Of a DNA stretch of 5,785 bases, positions 5,563-5,785 are shown piece by piece. The notes beneath the pieces were generated by a model. The model saw only the letters and a list, made by a program, of their open reading frames with translations. It was not told the DNA's origin and made no database searches. The position numbers and the translations under genes are program-made. This stretch comes from an uncultured Brachyspira sp. GTDB taxonomy: Bacteria > Cyanobacteriota > Vampirovibrionia > Gastranaerophilales > Gastranaerophilaceae. The DNA lies in assembly GCA_900321895.1 (NCBI GenBank), contig ONYB01000008.1:1-5785 (forward strand), read 5' to 3'. Numbering within the stretch: the stretch's first letter is position 1; each line of letters starts with the position of its first letter.

Positions 5563-5641
5563 TGGGCATGAAGAGACTCGAACTCCCACGCGTTAGCACT
5601 AGTTCCTAAGACTAGCGTGTCTACCATTCCACCACATGCCC
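5563..5641 (-). tRNA. tRNA-Leu (anticodon UAG)
   Basis: On the minus strand the acceptor stem GGGCATG/CATGCCC is formed by 5635-5641 and 5564-5570, with discriminator A at 5563. The D arm is GTG-GAATGGTAGA-CAC. The anticodon stem CTAGT/ACTAG holds the loop CTTAGGA, giving anticodon TAG (leucine, CUN codons). The variable arm TGCTAACGCGT is class II but short for leucine. The T arm, GGGAG-TTCGAGT-CTCTT, includes two G-T pairs. CCA is not encoded, unlike in tRNA-Pro here, so it must be added after transcription. A partial copy of its 5' half lies upstream at 5675-5745. Confidence 0.94.
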
Positions 5642-5657
5642 TTATTTAATTGTCATT

Positions 5658-5673
5658 AAGACCTTTCGGTCTT
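5658..5673 (-). other. Perfect 6-bp hairpin between tRNA-Leu and the tRNA-like fragment
   Basis: On the minus strand this reads AAGACC-GAAA-GGTCTT, a 6-bp stem with a GNRA tetraloop. No U-tract follows it (AATGACAATT), so it is a poor terminator. It sits where the anticodon arm of the tRNA-like fragment at 5675-5745 would be. Confidence 0.6.
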
Positions 5674-5674
5674 G

Positions 5675-5745
5675 AGCGTGTCTACCCCTCTCCTCAGACG
5701 TGACGTTTAGTCACCTCTTCGTCGGCAGAGTACCACATGCCCTTA
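5675..5745 (-). pseudogene. tRNA-Leu 5'-half copy with a 45-base insertion (tRNA remnant or tRNA-like RNA)
   Basis: Two blocks repeat the intact tRNA-Leu in the same order and orientation. ACCACATGCCCTTA (5732-5745, identical to 5631-5644) covers the 5' acceptor strand, and AGCGTGTCTACC (5675-5686, identical to 5614-5625) covers the D-arm end. In the tRNA they are separated by 5 bases; here by 45 (5687-5731). The extra sequence contains a perfect GTGAC/GTCAC hairpin (5700-5714) and other short complementary stretches. No anticodon, T arm or 3' acceptor strand follows. It could be a decayed second tRNA-Leu, a scar of insertion or recombination, or a processed tRNA-mimic leader. Nothing coding is visible, and the window ends 40 bases beyond. 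Confidence 0.6.
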
Positions 5746-5785
5746 CATTGATTTTGCAAGTGTAAACTATTTAAAATCATTTACC

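Noticed and set aside
5675..5745. Group I intron in tRNA-Leu, as in cyanobacteria
   Set aside because: Those introns interrupt the anticodon loop of tRNA-Leu(UAA). Here the intact tRNA is uninterrupted and the insertion is in a D-loop copy, with no intron core visible.

Overview
The window is AT-rich bacterial chromosome with compact housekeeping genes, two complete tRNA genes and one small mobile-element locus. The organism is probably a host-associated Gram-negative or diderm bacterium. The AT-rich coding style, an MsbA-like lipid exporter and a YbgC thioesterase beside rluB and coaE would fit gut Gastranaerophilales (Vampirovibrionia, the non-photosynthetic Cyanobacteriota) or a similar low-GC lineage. 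There is no marker gene here, so this assignment is tentative.

Layout. Positions 1-125 hold hairpin-rich DNA with no gene. A terminator (128-159), tRNA-Pro(UGG) (163-239) and its promoter (271-299) follow on the minus strand. A plus-strand operon starts at 365: a YbgC-like thioesterase, an RsuA/RluB-family pseudouridine synthase and dephospho-CoA kinase. Its genes overlap by 19 and 8 bases, so translation is probably coupled. It meets a minus-strand gene tail to tail, with the stop codons overlapping. That gene (2062-2826) encodes a papain-like (CHAP/NlpC-P60 type) cysteine hydrolase behind a striking Met/Gly-rich N-terminal region. Upstream on the same strand is a complete MsbA-type ABC exporter (2917-4761).

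The right-hand third (4842-5500) is the most interesting part. It contains a REP-associated tyrosine transposase (RAYT; HUH-like, Y1_Tnp family) and three REP-like palindromes. Two of these carry the GTAG tetranucleotide at the foot of the hairpin, the hallmark of RAYT substrates. One palindrome lies inside the transposase reading frame and encodes part of the protein. The second is its exact inverted copy (27 of 27 bases), just upstream of the start codon. The third is a diverged copy further upstream.

The window ends with tRNA-Leu(UAG) on the minus strand. Directly upstream of it is a copy of the tRNA's own 5' half, in which 45 unrelated bases replace 5 bases of the D-loop and a tetraloop hairpin follows where the anticodon arm should be. 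This is either a tRNA gene remnant or an undescribed tRNA-like RNA.

The thioesterase and the transposase both have a -10-like box only 6-9 bases before the ATG and no Shine-Dalgarno sequence, which suggests leaderless mRNAs.
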